From the NCBI GenBank assembly GCA_947579605.1, contig OX388316.1:16805290-16869289 (forward strand): a DNA stretch of 64,000 nucleotides, written 5' to 3'. The translations under genes were made by a program, and so were the position numbers. Every line of letters begins with the position of its first letter. Position 1 is the first letter of the stretch. This document shows, piece after piece, positions 53,128 through 62,977 of this stretch. The notes beneath the pieces were generated by a model that did no database searches, was not told the origin of the DNA, and worked only from the letters and a program-made list of their open reading frames with translations. Source of the stretch: Athripsodes cinereus (taxonomy: Eukaryota; Arthropoda; Insecta; Trichoptera; Leptoceridae).

Positions 53128-55539
53128 TAATTTTGCCTTAATTGGGGGAAATTCCTTTATTTTGAGTTGTCGCATTGTAATTGCAATACCTAATTATAAG
53201 TATTAGTTTTAAGAAAATTTTAAATATTAAATTATTTGCTTCATATATGTAATCATATCATTAATAATTGTTAATAAAAAAAAAATAATTAAAATTGAAG
53301 CTATGTAAATTATTGGCAACAGTATATTTTTGCATCGCATATAATTTGTTGCAATTTTATCAGCCACATGTTGCTATAAAGAAATGTTGCAAAGATTAAT
53401 TTAATATAACCTACTTTTTTTTTAAAATAAAAAAAATAATACTGATGTTACAAACCTTGCAATAGGTAATTTAAAGTTTATTTAGGTATTATTTACTTTC
53501 GATTATTCTTTTAAATAGTAGAATCGCCGAAAATTATTTGATAAATACAGTTGCAATTTTTGTAATATTTTTAAAGAGTAATAATTCTAGCAATTTTCAA
53601 ATTTTATAAACAAGAAACAAAATAAAAACATTGCCTTATATTTGATTGGTTATGAATTTGATAAAATAAAATATATTTTGTTTCATAAATTGTATTCTAC
53701 TCTCCTTCAGTAAATATTTGTATCATAAAAGGAAAATTATTTGTGTGCTATGTGTGATGTGTATATTAATGCCATATGAAATTATTCCAGCAAATAACAA
53801 AATAACAGAAGGATAACAAATGCAAATAACAGAAGGAAAATAAATTATAGTATTGAAGGAATTATACAGGACATTTTCACATTTTCATGACATTACAAAG
53901 TAAGGAATTGCAGTTCGTTAATTTTCCAAGCAATATACTCCAACGGAGGGGGTAAGTGATTTTGTGATATGTATTTTCTTTGGAATTTCAATGCCATGAT
54001 TTTGCTAAAACAATGAGACATATATGTAGGTACATATATTTAGTTTAATAAGATAGTCAATTACCTACTAAAAATTAATCGAAATAAAAAAAATTCAATT
54101 TACAATATTAAAATATAGAAGTCTGCATAAAATAATCAGATAGGTATATAGGTAGTTACATTTATATTGTATGGTCGATTGGTGTATTGAAAATTTGGTC
54201 TTTATAGGTATAAGATACCTACAACATAATGTTTTTGACGGTGCGTGTAACAAAATTATGACTTATCAATATTAGCGGCTTGTGAATTTATTATAGAACC
54301 GCATAGTACTATGTTATAGGTATAATCATATTGATGCCATGCCTATAATATTATCTGCATATATACAGGATGGAAAGAAAGTTTTAAGAATGATTGAATG
54401 TGAATATAAATAAATGTACTAATAATTTCTTTATTAATCTTATGATAAAAATTATTTTAGGCATAATGTAAGTTGATGTTAAAATAATTAGAATAATTAA
54501 TTTAATAATAATATTAGGTTAAAAAAAAAAAAATCTATTTGATAGTATTCGGGTAATTTTAATAAAAAAAAAAAAAATATAAATTTATAGTTGTATTTAA
54601 GTGTTAATTAGAGAAGGTAACGATTTTTTTATCGATTTTTATATTGTCAAATGACGATTTTTATTGTCAAAAAAAAAAGTTTGTTATTTTGTTAAAAACA
54701 AATTAAATAAATCCAATGGAGGGAGATATATTTTTTTAAATATTCATTGTGTATAAATTTATTTCTAAAGAAATAATGTACAAAATTAATTAGGTATTAT
54801 ATTTTTCGTAAATAATAAATTAGTTTTATGATAAAAATAAATTAAATTGTTAAAGTTAAAATAAAAAAATAAAATCAAGAAATTTTAATTATAGTTAGGT
54901 ATTAGAATACATAAATAATACTGTATAATATTTGTTTTTGTTGAGCGAGTCATTAGTATTTGACGGAACGATATGACGATGAAGTAAAAAAAAAAAAGAG
55001 TACTTTTTCATTACCCTTGCATTTAATAATATTATAAATAACTTAAGTGAGAGATGTTGTTAGGTTGGATTTTGCGTAATACAAACAAATAATAAATCCT
55101 TGTTTATACTTTTTGGATGCATTTTGTTCAATGCGATCAGTCATCTTTGTTTTGTAAAGTATATTAAAATGTAGTTTGAAAAAATTCGTATGATATTCCA
55201 TATTAGAAATAATTTAAAATATTGCTTAATATATCTATAGTATACAATATGTCATTTCTGGAATTTGAATAATCATTTGTTTTGAATTTATATAAAATGA
55301 GTGAGAACAAATGGAAATATTATTGTTAGTTTATACTTTATGAATTAAACATTAGATGCTTACAAATTTTTATATTTAGTACGCAATTAAACAAATGTAT
55401 ATAAGATACGTAGTTGACAAAGACATATTACAATTATAGAGTAAGTGTTATATGAATAGGTTTTTATTTTCTTAAATCAAAATTGATGATATTATAAAAG
55501 TTATTCAAATTGAATTTTTTATAGAAAAATTAATACAAA
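53128..55539 (+). other. Long non-coding leader of the Gypsy element
   Basis: About 2.4 kb between PBS and the gag start, very AT-rich, with A runs and no ORF. Leaders of Gypsy elements are often shorter. It may hold packaging signals or an internal ribosome entry function; neither can be read from sequence. No nested insertion with clear ends was seen. Confidence 0.75.
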
Positions 55540-55945
55540 ATGGCGGAACGTTCACCTTTAGATAAAAATTTGGAGGATGTACATTCGTCTAATGAAAACA
55601 TTAGCAATGATATTGACGTACCTTCACCACCAGTGGGTAACGTGATAAGTGTTAAAGCGCACACTCGAAAATTAAATAACATAAAAAAAACTATGAAGAA
55701 GAGAAATAGTTCAAAGACTTTGTTGAAAAACACTACTATTGATTCTACGACAAGATTCATGGATCCTCGTAAATTGGGAATCAGTTTCAATGGAACATCA
55801 GATGCTAGGGAATTTATAATTCGTTTGGTTGAATTAGCTCGTATTTATGGAATTCCATTAGACAGTCTTGTTAATTATATGCCCGTCATATTGTCAGGAT
55901 ACGCTTTGACATGGTACAGAGCTACTGATTTGGAAAATAAATGGG

Positions 55946-55956
55946 ATATGTTTGAA
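55946..55956 (+). repeat. Target-site duplication, left copy
   Basis: ATATGTTTGAA, repeated exactly at 56209-56219, bounds the SINE-like insertion within gag. Confidence 0.93.
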
Positions 55957-56208
55957 TATATCCCGTGGAGCACCCGGTAAAGAATTGGTCTCCCACTCTT
56001 CTACGTAAGTTTTCGAGTGTCCTGTAAAAGGCAGGTGTTCGAAAAAAATAAGACATTTTACATCTTAAATTCAGCGATGAGGCTTGCCACCCATCCTGAA
56101 TGTCTTGATTTTATATTGGCACGAAGAGGACAGTTTGCATGAATCTTACGTGCAGCTGATCTGCTGGCTACCCCACTTGTGGGATATGCCGTGATGGTAT
56201 AGTATAGT
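55957..56208 (+). mobile_element. Young SINE-like element inside gag, 252 bp
   Basis: It consists of six extra bases TATATC, then the 246-bp family body from CCGTGGAGCACCCGGTAAAG to GATGGTATAGTATAGT. The 11-bp duplication ATATGTTTGAA is exact. Sequence is nearly identical to 27883-28128 and 36833-37078. The insertion is the latest event in this part of the window if it followed integration of the Gypsy copy; alternatively it was already present in the source element. Confidence 0.93.
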
Positions 56209-56908
56209 ATATGTTTGAAAAGAAATTCTTAAAGCAGTTTGAAGGGTTAAGTAGGCAAAGAGATCTGAAATTAGAAATTTTATCATCTAAGCAACAAATG
56301 TCAGAAAGTGCTTCTGAATTTATTTTAAATCTTATGTCTAAAAATAAACATTTGAATTGTCCATTACCTAATGATGAAATTCTAGATGTGGCATTGCACG
56401 GTTTACTTCCGGATTATGCTAGTTTGGTAGCTTCGGCAAATATAATTTACTTGGAGGAATTGATGGATTTATGTGCAAAGTTTGAATCATTGTCCGTGTC
56501 ATTAAAAATTAATAAAAACTCAAATGTTAAGGAAAAGATAAATGAAATTAAAAAAAATGTAACTAATTATAATGTTGTAGAGTCTAAGCGCTCTGATAAT
56601 TTAAATACAGGAAATATTTCCATACCCAGTTGTTCATATAATACAGGAAATGTTCAACAGCAACAAAGTAGGTACTATGTTAATCATAAAAATAATTACA
56701 AAACTTTTGCTTCGAAAAATAATTTAGTTCCAATTCATAATAGGGAAATTAAAACATGCAGTTTTTGTAATCGTACAGGGCATTTAATTTCGGAATGTTT
56801 CAAAAGAAAACGTTTAGAAAATAATGATCTTAGGGGAAACCAGGGTAATTCGGACTCTAGAACTTACAACCAAAGATCTTACAATAACATGAACAGAAAT
56901 AATAACCA

Positions 56909-56915
56909 AAAAAAC
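56909..56915 (+). promoter_or_regulatory. -1 ribosomal frameshift site A AAA AAC
   Basis: The gag frame reads CAA AAA AAC TAG, placing a canonical X XXY YYZ heptamer directly before the stop. A -1 slip continues at CTA (56915) in the frame of pol, which is open from 56906. A GC-containing stretch TAGCCGGCCA follows within 15 bases and could pair in a stimulatory structure, but I could not fold it. Such a site sets the Gag to Gag-Pol ratio. Confidence 0.88.
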
Positions 56916-59900
56916 TAGTTAGTAGCCGGCCATCTTTAAATCAAAGAAATCGGGAGTGGATGAGCTGGCTAGATTATGTAAATTTGTTTTATAAAACAAG
57001 ACAAATTGCACCTTTAATTTGTGCAAAAAGAGGAGATAGTAGACCTTATCTCGAATTTAAAATTGATAATGAAACTTTTATAGGATTATTGGACTCTGGG
57101 GCGTCCATATCTGCAATTAATTGCGATTTAGCAAATTATTTTATTGGAAAGGGATGGAAACTAGAAAATGTTACAGAATTGATATCGGTAGCTAATGGAA
57201 ATAAAATGAATGTTCATGGAACATTGAGCCTGGAAGTAACATGCGATAGTACAATAAATATTATAAAATTTTATATATTAAATGATTTACAACAACAGAT
57301 AATATTGGGAATAGATTTTTGGAAAAAGTTTAATGTAGCACCGGGATTATTAAATATAATTAAATATTCGGATAAAAATGAATTAATGGAATTAGGTAAA
57401 ATAGAAAATAGACAAAATTTAACTGAATATCAAGTTTGCCAATTAAAGAAAATTGAAGATGAGTTCAAAGATATATCGTTCGAAAAGAATGGATTAGGAT
57501 GTACAAATTTAGTTAAACATAAAATAATTACCGAAGGGCCTCCGATTAGACAGCGGTATTATCCTTTGTCTCCAGCTATGCAGGAGAAAATGGATGCGGA
57601 ATTGGATGACATGCTCAGATTGGGAGTTGTGGAAGAGTCAAAGTCTTCATGGAGTCACCCTACGTTAATAGTTACAAAAAAGGATGGAACAGGTAGATTT
57701 TGCTTAGATTCTCGAAAGTTAAACCAAGTCACGAAGCGAGATAATTATCCTCTTCCAAACATTGGTAAGATTTTGACAAACTTACGAAACGCTAAATTCA
57801 TTTCATCTATCGATTTATCTAAAGCTTTTTGGCAAATTCCTCTTGATGAAAGCTCTTGTGAAAAGACAGCTTTTGTGGTCCCAGGGCGTGGTTTATTCCA
57901 CTTTAAGAGAATGGCTTTTGGTTTGGTTAATTCGGCAAGTGAGATGCAGAGATTGTCTGATAGGTTATTCGGACCTAGCTTCGATGACAATGTATTTTGC
58001 TATATTGATGATTTAATCATTCTGAGCCCAGATTTTGATTCACACATAAAATTATTAAAGAAAGTTAGGGATAGATTAAAGGATGCAGGCTTGACAGTAA
58101 AATTTTCTAAATGTGAGTTCTGTAAAAGTAAATTGAAATATTTGGGTTATTTAATAGATGAAAATGGGCTTCGTCCAGATCCAGACAAAGTAAAAAGCAT
58201 TAGAGATTATCCAGCACCTAGAAATTTGAAACAACTTAGAATGTTTTTGGGTATGATTGGTTTTTATCGCAGGACTATTAGAAACTGTAGTGAGATTTCA
58301 GCTCCATTAAATAAATTACTTAGAGTAAAAAGGGGAGAAAATACATTTAAATGGAACCATGAGGCAGAAAGAGCTTTTAATGATCTCAAAAATGCGTTAA
58401 TGACTGCACCAGTTTTAATTTGTCCAGATTACACAAAGCCATTTTTATTACATACGGATGCTAGTCAACATCAAATTGGTGCAGCTTTACATCAAAACAT
58501 AGACGGTGAGGAAAAAGCAGTTGCGTACTTTTCCAGATCATTGAGTAAAACGGAACAAAATTATTCAGTCTCTGAGAGGGAGCTTCTTGCTGTTATGGAA
58601 TCGATTGAATTCTTTAGACCTTTTATTGAAGGAATGAAATTTACGGTTATTACAGATCATTCAGCGCTAAGATTCTTATCGAAAATTTCAAATCCATCTG
58701 GACGACTAGCAAGGTGGAGTATGAGACTGTCGCAATATGATTTCTCAGTAGAGCATCGTAAAGGGGTTGCTCACAGAGTACCCGATGCATTGTCTCGTAT
58801 TCCATCGGCTATAAACGAATTAGATATATCGGGAAATTCCAATGATACGTGGTATGATAAGATATATAATGGTTGTATTGAAGCTCCAGCTAAATTTGTC
58901 AATTATAAAGTTGATGATAGTAAATTGTATAGACTTATGAAGGATGATAATCCGCTGACGGAAGAATTTAGTTGGAAGGAGGTTCCAAAAAGCGATGTTC
59001 GTAAAAAAATTATTATAAACTATCACGAAAATGGACACTCGGGTACATTTAAGACTTATAAAAATATCGCCAGATATTTCTATTGGCCGAGAATGTTTTA
59101 TGAAATAAAAAACGTTGTAAAAGTATGTCAAAAATGTAAAATGTATAAGCCGTCAAATTCACCGCCATTAGGTATAATGAAAAACAGAAAGAAGGTAGAT
59201 AGACCAGGTAAAGTGTATAGTATCGATTTAATTGGACCATTAACTAAATCATCTTCTGGATATACATTTATTCTATCGGTCGTAGACGTTTTCACTAAGT
59301 ATTGTTGGGTGTTTCCGTTGAGACGTGCTACATCTCAAGAGATTGTGAAAATATTGGAAAACAAAATCTTTTTACAGGAGGGCGTCCCACAAACGATTAT
59401 TACCGACAACGGTAAAAATCTGACTTCTCATGTTTTCAAAAACCTTATGCATTCTTACGGTGTTCAGAACATCTTTTATACAACATTATATACGCCAATG
59501 GTGAATAACGTTGAAGCATATAATAAAACCATAGGATATACACTGGCAATTTTCGTAGATAACCATCAAAGAAAATGGGATTTGTATCTAGATAAAGTAC
59601 AAAGCATTATAAATAATTCAGTTAATTTGGCTACTGGATACACACCATTTTTGTTAGCTCGAGGTAGGGAGAATATATTGGATGGATCATTGCATGCCAG
59701 TATAAGTTGCGATCAAATAAATGATTATAAAAATATAAGTAGGGAAAGAAAATTGTACAAAGAGAGGTTGGAAAACATGAATTTGTTGTATAATATAGTA
59801 TCGGAAAATTTATGGCAAGCTTATCAAAGAAATTCAAAATACTATAATAAGGGAAGAATTAACAAAACTTATTCTGTCGGTCAGGAGGTTTGGAGGCGTA

Positions 59901-60067
59901 ATTTTGCTCAATCTAAAGCAAGTGAATACTTCTCAGCAAAATTAGCACCAAAATTTGTAAAATCAATAATTATAAAAAAATTAAGTGATAATGTATATTT
60001 ATTAAAAGACATAGATTCGGGTACACAAAATAAATATCACATTAAAGATATAATTAAAGAAGAGTAA
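56915..60067 (+). CDS. pol: Gypsy Pol: protease, reverse transcriptase, RNase H, integrase
   Basis: The frame is likely entered by -1 frameshifting at 56915; the first ATG, at 56960, gives 1035 residues and the numbers below. Aspartic protease: LLDSGASISAI (43-53). Reverse transcriptase: KDGTGRFCLDSRKLNQ (241-256), SIDLSKAFWQIPL (283-295), MAFGLVNSA (318-326) and catalytic YIDD (348-351). RNase H: LLHTDASQHQIGAAL (496-510) and VITDHSALRFL (563-573). Integrase: a zinc finger with H689, H693, C723 and C726; then Asp756, Asp816 and Glu852, giving the D-x59-D-x35-E spacing of retroviral-type integrases. The segment around Glu852 (TPMVNNVEAYNKTI) departs from the usual HPQ-NGQ-ER wording but keeps the acid. 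No stop or frameshift breaks it. A C-terminal basic region follows; no chromodomain was recognised. The product converts genomic RNA to DNA and inserts it. Minus-strand ORFs over it are shadows. Confidence 0.96.
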   Translation, partial: LVSSRPSLNQRNREWMSWLDYVNLFYKTRQIAPLICAKRGDSRPYLEFKIDNETFIGLLDSGASISAINCDLANYFIGKGWKLENVTELISVANGNKMNVHGTLSLEVTCDSTINIIKFYILNDLQQQIILGIDFWKKFNVAPGLLNIIKYSDKNELMELGKIENRQNLTEYQVCQLKKIEDEFKDISFEKNGLGCTNLVKHKIITEGPPIRQRYYPLSPAMQEKMDAELDDMLRLGVVEESKSSWSHPTLIVTKKDGTGRFCLDSRKLNQVTKRDNYPLPNIGKILTNLRNAKFISSIDLSKAFWQIPLDESSCEKTAFVVPGRGLFHFKRMAFGLVNSASEMQRLSDRLFGPSFDDNVFCYIDDLIILSPDFDSHIKLLKKVRDRLKDAGLTVKFSKCEFCKSKLKYLGYLIDENGLRPDPDKVKSIRDYPAPRNLKQLRMFLGMIGFYRRTIRNCSEISAPLNKLLRVKRGENTFKWNHEAERAFNDLKNALMTAPVLICPDYTKPFLLHTDASQHQIGAALHQNIDGEEKAVAYFSRSLSKTEQNYSVSERELLAVMESIEFFRPFIEGMKFTVITDHSALRFLSKISNPSGRLARWSMRLSQYDFSVEHRKGVAHRVPDALSRIPSAINELDISGNSNDTWYDKIYNGCIEAPAKFVNYKVDDSKLYRLMKDDNPLTEEFSWKEVPKSDVRKKIIINYHENGHSGTFKTYKNIARYFYWPRMFYEIKNVVKVCQKCKMYKPSNSPPLGIMKNRKKVDRPGKVYSIDLIGPLTKSSSGYTFILSVVDVFTKYCWVFPLRRATSQEIVKILENKIFLQEGVPQTIITDNGKNLTSHVFKNLMHSYGVQNIFYTTLYTPMVNNVEAYNKTIGYTLAIFVDNHQRKWDLYLDKVQSIINNSVNLATGYTPFLLARGRENILDGSLHASISCDQINDYKNISRERKLYKERLENMNLLYNIVSENLWQAYQRNSKYYNKGRINKTYSVGQEVWRRNFAQSKASEYFSAKLAPKFVKSIIIKKLSDNVYLLKDIDSGTQNKYHIKDIIKEE

Positions 60068-61824
60068 TTTTTAGGATTTAAAATAGAAATTAACTAGTAA
60101 GTTTATACATAAAAGAAAGGTTAAAATTAGAAATAAGTATGTTATAGTCAATAGTGTATATAGATAGAAATAAAAAAATATGTAAATGTATAAATTGTAC
60201 ATAAATTGCTTAATAATACATATGAAAAAGTGTATACGAATTGAGTGCAAATCAGGCATAATCTCGTATAAAGAGTTGCCATTTCGTTTAGAATGAGGAT
60301 GCGCACATATAAATAATAGGATATTATAATAATGAAACAAAAATAAATTATATATAAATGAGTTTTCAACTTCTGTAGTGAAATGGGAGTGTAATATTCA
60401 GTTAAAATAAAAAAAAAAAAATAAAGAAATAACTTTCGTGAAAGGGTCAATGCAGAATCTATGTAGTTGAGTATTTAACTTTGGTGTCTATAGTATGAAA
60501 GTAATTTTGATTGAAAAATATGTATGATGTGTTCGGCCAATATATGATGAAGAATGTATGATATATTTTTGGATGTGTATTTAATAGAGATTGTATGCCT
60601 GTAGATATAGATGCAATGGAGTGAATATGGACCTCATAATGATGGCGATTTTTTTACTAAACAAGAATTTTAATGTCTAGGTTCAAAATGGAGTCTATAC
60701 CAATGGTACACTCATAAATATCTCATCACAGAGTATTATAATTTTTGCCTGACATATTCTCTTATAATATTATTTGAGGAAGCGAATGACTAAGTAAAAT
60801 AATAAGATTGAAGAAAGTTTTCTTAAAATAAAACAAAGTAAGCTATAAGAATATAGATAGATATGTATATATAATGCGGTAGATCAAACGATCTTAAGTC
60901 TTCTCATGACAGAGAAACAATGCTACAAAACAATTTAAAAAAAAAATATAAAAATATAATTAAATATAATAATTTGTATATATTCATGGTAGTATTTGGA
61001 TTTCCAAGGAAGATCAAAGATACAAATGTCATGAAAATGGTGGAATGGTTGTGAAATTGTCACACATTGTTGTTATTGTTATTATATGTACTTTTGTTTT
61101 GAAAAGGTTTTTATGATCAAAGATATTAATGTTAAGTAAATATACTTTATTAAAATATAAGTTTGAATATATAAATTGTAATATATAAATATGAGTAAAT
61201 ATTTTATTAATAGATAAAATTTATGATGTCTTTATAATGCTTTTTAAGTCAAATACTTTTACAAGTGGAAAGTAAATTTGTGTCTGGTTTGTAAAATATA
61301 CACAATAAAGACTTCTCATAAAATGATTTTGTAAATAAAAAGGAATATTGATAGTTTAAAAAAAAAAAATTGGATTATTTAATCGTTAAAAGCTTTTATT
61401 ACATATAAAAAAAAAATTTAGTAATTTAATTTGGTGTTGAATATTTGATATCAAATTTAATATTGTACATTAAAATCTGCTGATGTATATATATTGTAGT
61501 TTTATCATATAATTGTACACTAAAGGAATAACGTGGGAACACACTTTTTTTTTTTTTTTTTTATTAATTTTTTTATATATACTCGTAGGGTGTAGAGTTT
61601 TCTATATTTGGCATTAACCCTATTGTGAAAATTAATTCTTATTTTCAAATTTTTCACAGTTAAATTAATGAAACATAGATGGCGCCCATAATTTATTTAA
61701 CAGCTGAGGGCCAGTGTGTTGCCATAAATTCCTTAATTTTAATTTGTTTAGAGTTGGAACATAGTATGAATTATAATTTTATATGGGTATTTAAAAAAAA
61801 AAAATTTATTCAATTTTTTTTTAT
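60068..61824 (+). other. Long 3' non-coding region of the Gypsy element
   Basis: About 1.75 kb of very AT-rich sequence between pol and the polypurine tract with stop codons in all frames. Elements of the errantivirus group carry env here; no signal peptide, furin site or membrane anchor could be recognised. Either env was never present or it has been lost beyond recognition. Confidence 0.75.
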
Positions 61825-61839
61825 CCGGGGAAAGGGGTA
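61825..61839 (+). other. Polypurine tract
   Basis: CCGGGGAAAGGGGTA lies four bases before the TGTG start of the 3' LTR and holds the purine run GGGGAAAGGGG, the usual primer site for plus-strand synthesis. Confidence 0.85.
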
Positions 61840-61843
61840 TTAA

Positions 61844-62973
61844 TGTGACAGATTAATTCACATTAAAATTGTTAAGAATATGAATTTTGAATGTTTGCAA
61901 CATTGCGGAAAGGAAGTGTGGATAATAAAATTTTGTTCACCCACAAGTCGCCTATGAGATTTTGCAACAATGTCATTCTTCGGCGGAGTTATAAAAAGTA
62001 CCGCACGTCGTTTGAAATTTCTCTTACGATGCGACAACTCGACAAGTAAAAATCAAATTAGTTTTGTGTAATATATAAAAAAAAGTTTATTTTAATTCAT
62101 AATGGATGTTAAAGATATTCATTCAATTTTTATATATAATGTTATAACAGTGAATTAGTGATTAATCCGCCATTAAGGTAGGTAAAACGTTGTCGAATTA
62201 TTTAATTAGTCAATTGTATAATTGAATGATGAATGGAATATTCTTTTAATTCTGAATTTCTATTTTAATCAGATGCGGTCCTAGTCACGAGTTCCTAGCT
62301 ACGAGTTCCTAGTTCCGAGCTCATAATTCCGAGTTCCTAGTTACGAGTTCTTATTTCATAGTTTCTGGTTTCCACTTAGAATAAAATTCTAAGTCGGATA
62401 CAAGACATGGACTCTTGATAAATTGTGGAATCACATTAATTACATATGTATTGAACTGCATGAAGCTGTACTATGTTGGAAGAAATGTTGAGATCGATAC
62501 TGTTTATTCTGTGTGGATGAAGAAGTCTTGAGTTGTGTCTGGGAGGAGTAAGAGAGACTACAATTAAAGATAAATATGGGATGGATGTCTGGAAGGGGTC
62601 CCCACAGAAGGAATTTGATCAGGTCGTAATGTAGATTTTAAAGTTTTTAATTATGTTGTATTCATACAATGTTCCAATGTAGTTGGGTAATTTTAATCTA
62701 TTCATACATTTTTTTGTAAATGATGCACAACTGATTTGTCTCTTAATTATATATATATCTTATATTTAATTATCAATAAATTGTATTAAAAATATTCATA
62801 TTATGAAAGTCCAGAATAGTCCATATAGAGTGTTTCGTAGTATATAATTTTTGCAATTTTTATGAAGGAATTTCAACCCATGCTCTGGGATAAATATGAA
62901 AATTAAGATTCTGTATGGAAGATTCTTACTAATTTTTTAATTCTTTTCTCATGCTCTACCGAATAACGCCACA
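61844..62973 (+). repeat. 3' LTR, 1130 bp
   Basis: Same length and ends as the 5' LTR. TATA box at 61990-61998, 14-bp repeat units at 62289-62358, AATAAA at 62775-62780. One substitution (A at 62146) was found by eye. The ATAT duplicate follows at 62974-62977. Confidence 0.95.
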
Positions 62974-62977
62974 ATAT

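Larger units (their letters stand above)
55540..56918 (+). pseudogene. gag: gag, interrupted by a SINE-like insertion
   Basis: Gag forms the particle and binds the RNA. The first part (55540-55956, 139 codons) begins MAERSPLDKN at the first ATG of the frame and has a basic stretch near residues 45-65. It is then broken by the insertion at 55957-56208 plus the repeated target site. The second part resumes after 56219 and ends at TAG 56916-56918. It contains a CCHC zinc knuckle CSFCNRTGHLISEC (C-x2-C-x4-H-x4-C; bases about 56758-56799), followed by an Asn/Arg-rich tail. Insertion plus duplicated target is 263 bp, and both parts lie in one frame if this is discounted, so no other lesion is visible. 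Each part alone is not a full Gag. Confidence 0.9.
51975..62973 (+). mobile_element. Ty3/Gypsy LTR retrotransposon, about 11 kb, very young
   Basis: Complete layout: 5' LTR, tRNA-Lys-type PBS, long AT-rich leader, gag, -1 frameshift site, pol in the order PR-RT-RNase H-IN, long AT-rich 3' region, polypurine tract and 3' LTR. ATAT at 51971-51974 and 62974-62977 is a 4-bp target duplication. The domain order places it in Ty3/Gypsy (Metaviridae); the finer clade is unclear. No env-like ORF follows pol. The one visible defect is a SINE-like insertion in gag. Functional RNA could still be moved in trans by an intact relative. Confidence 0.96.

Noticed and set aside
60068..61824. An env gene in the Gypsy element
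   Set aside because: All frames are full of stops; no signal peptide, cleavage site or membrane anchor is visible.
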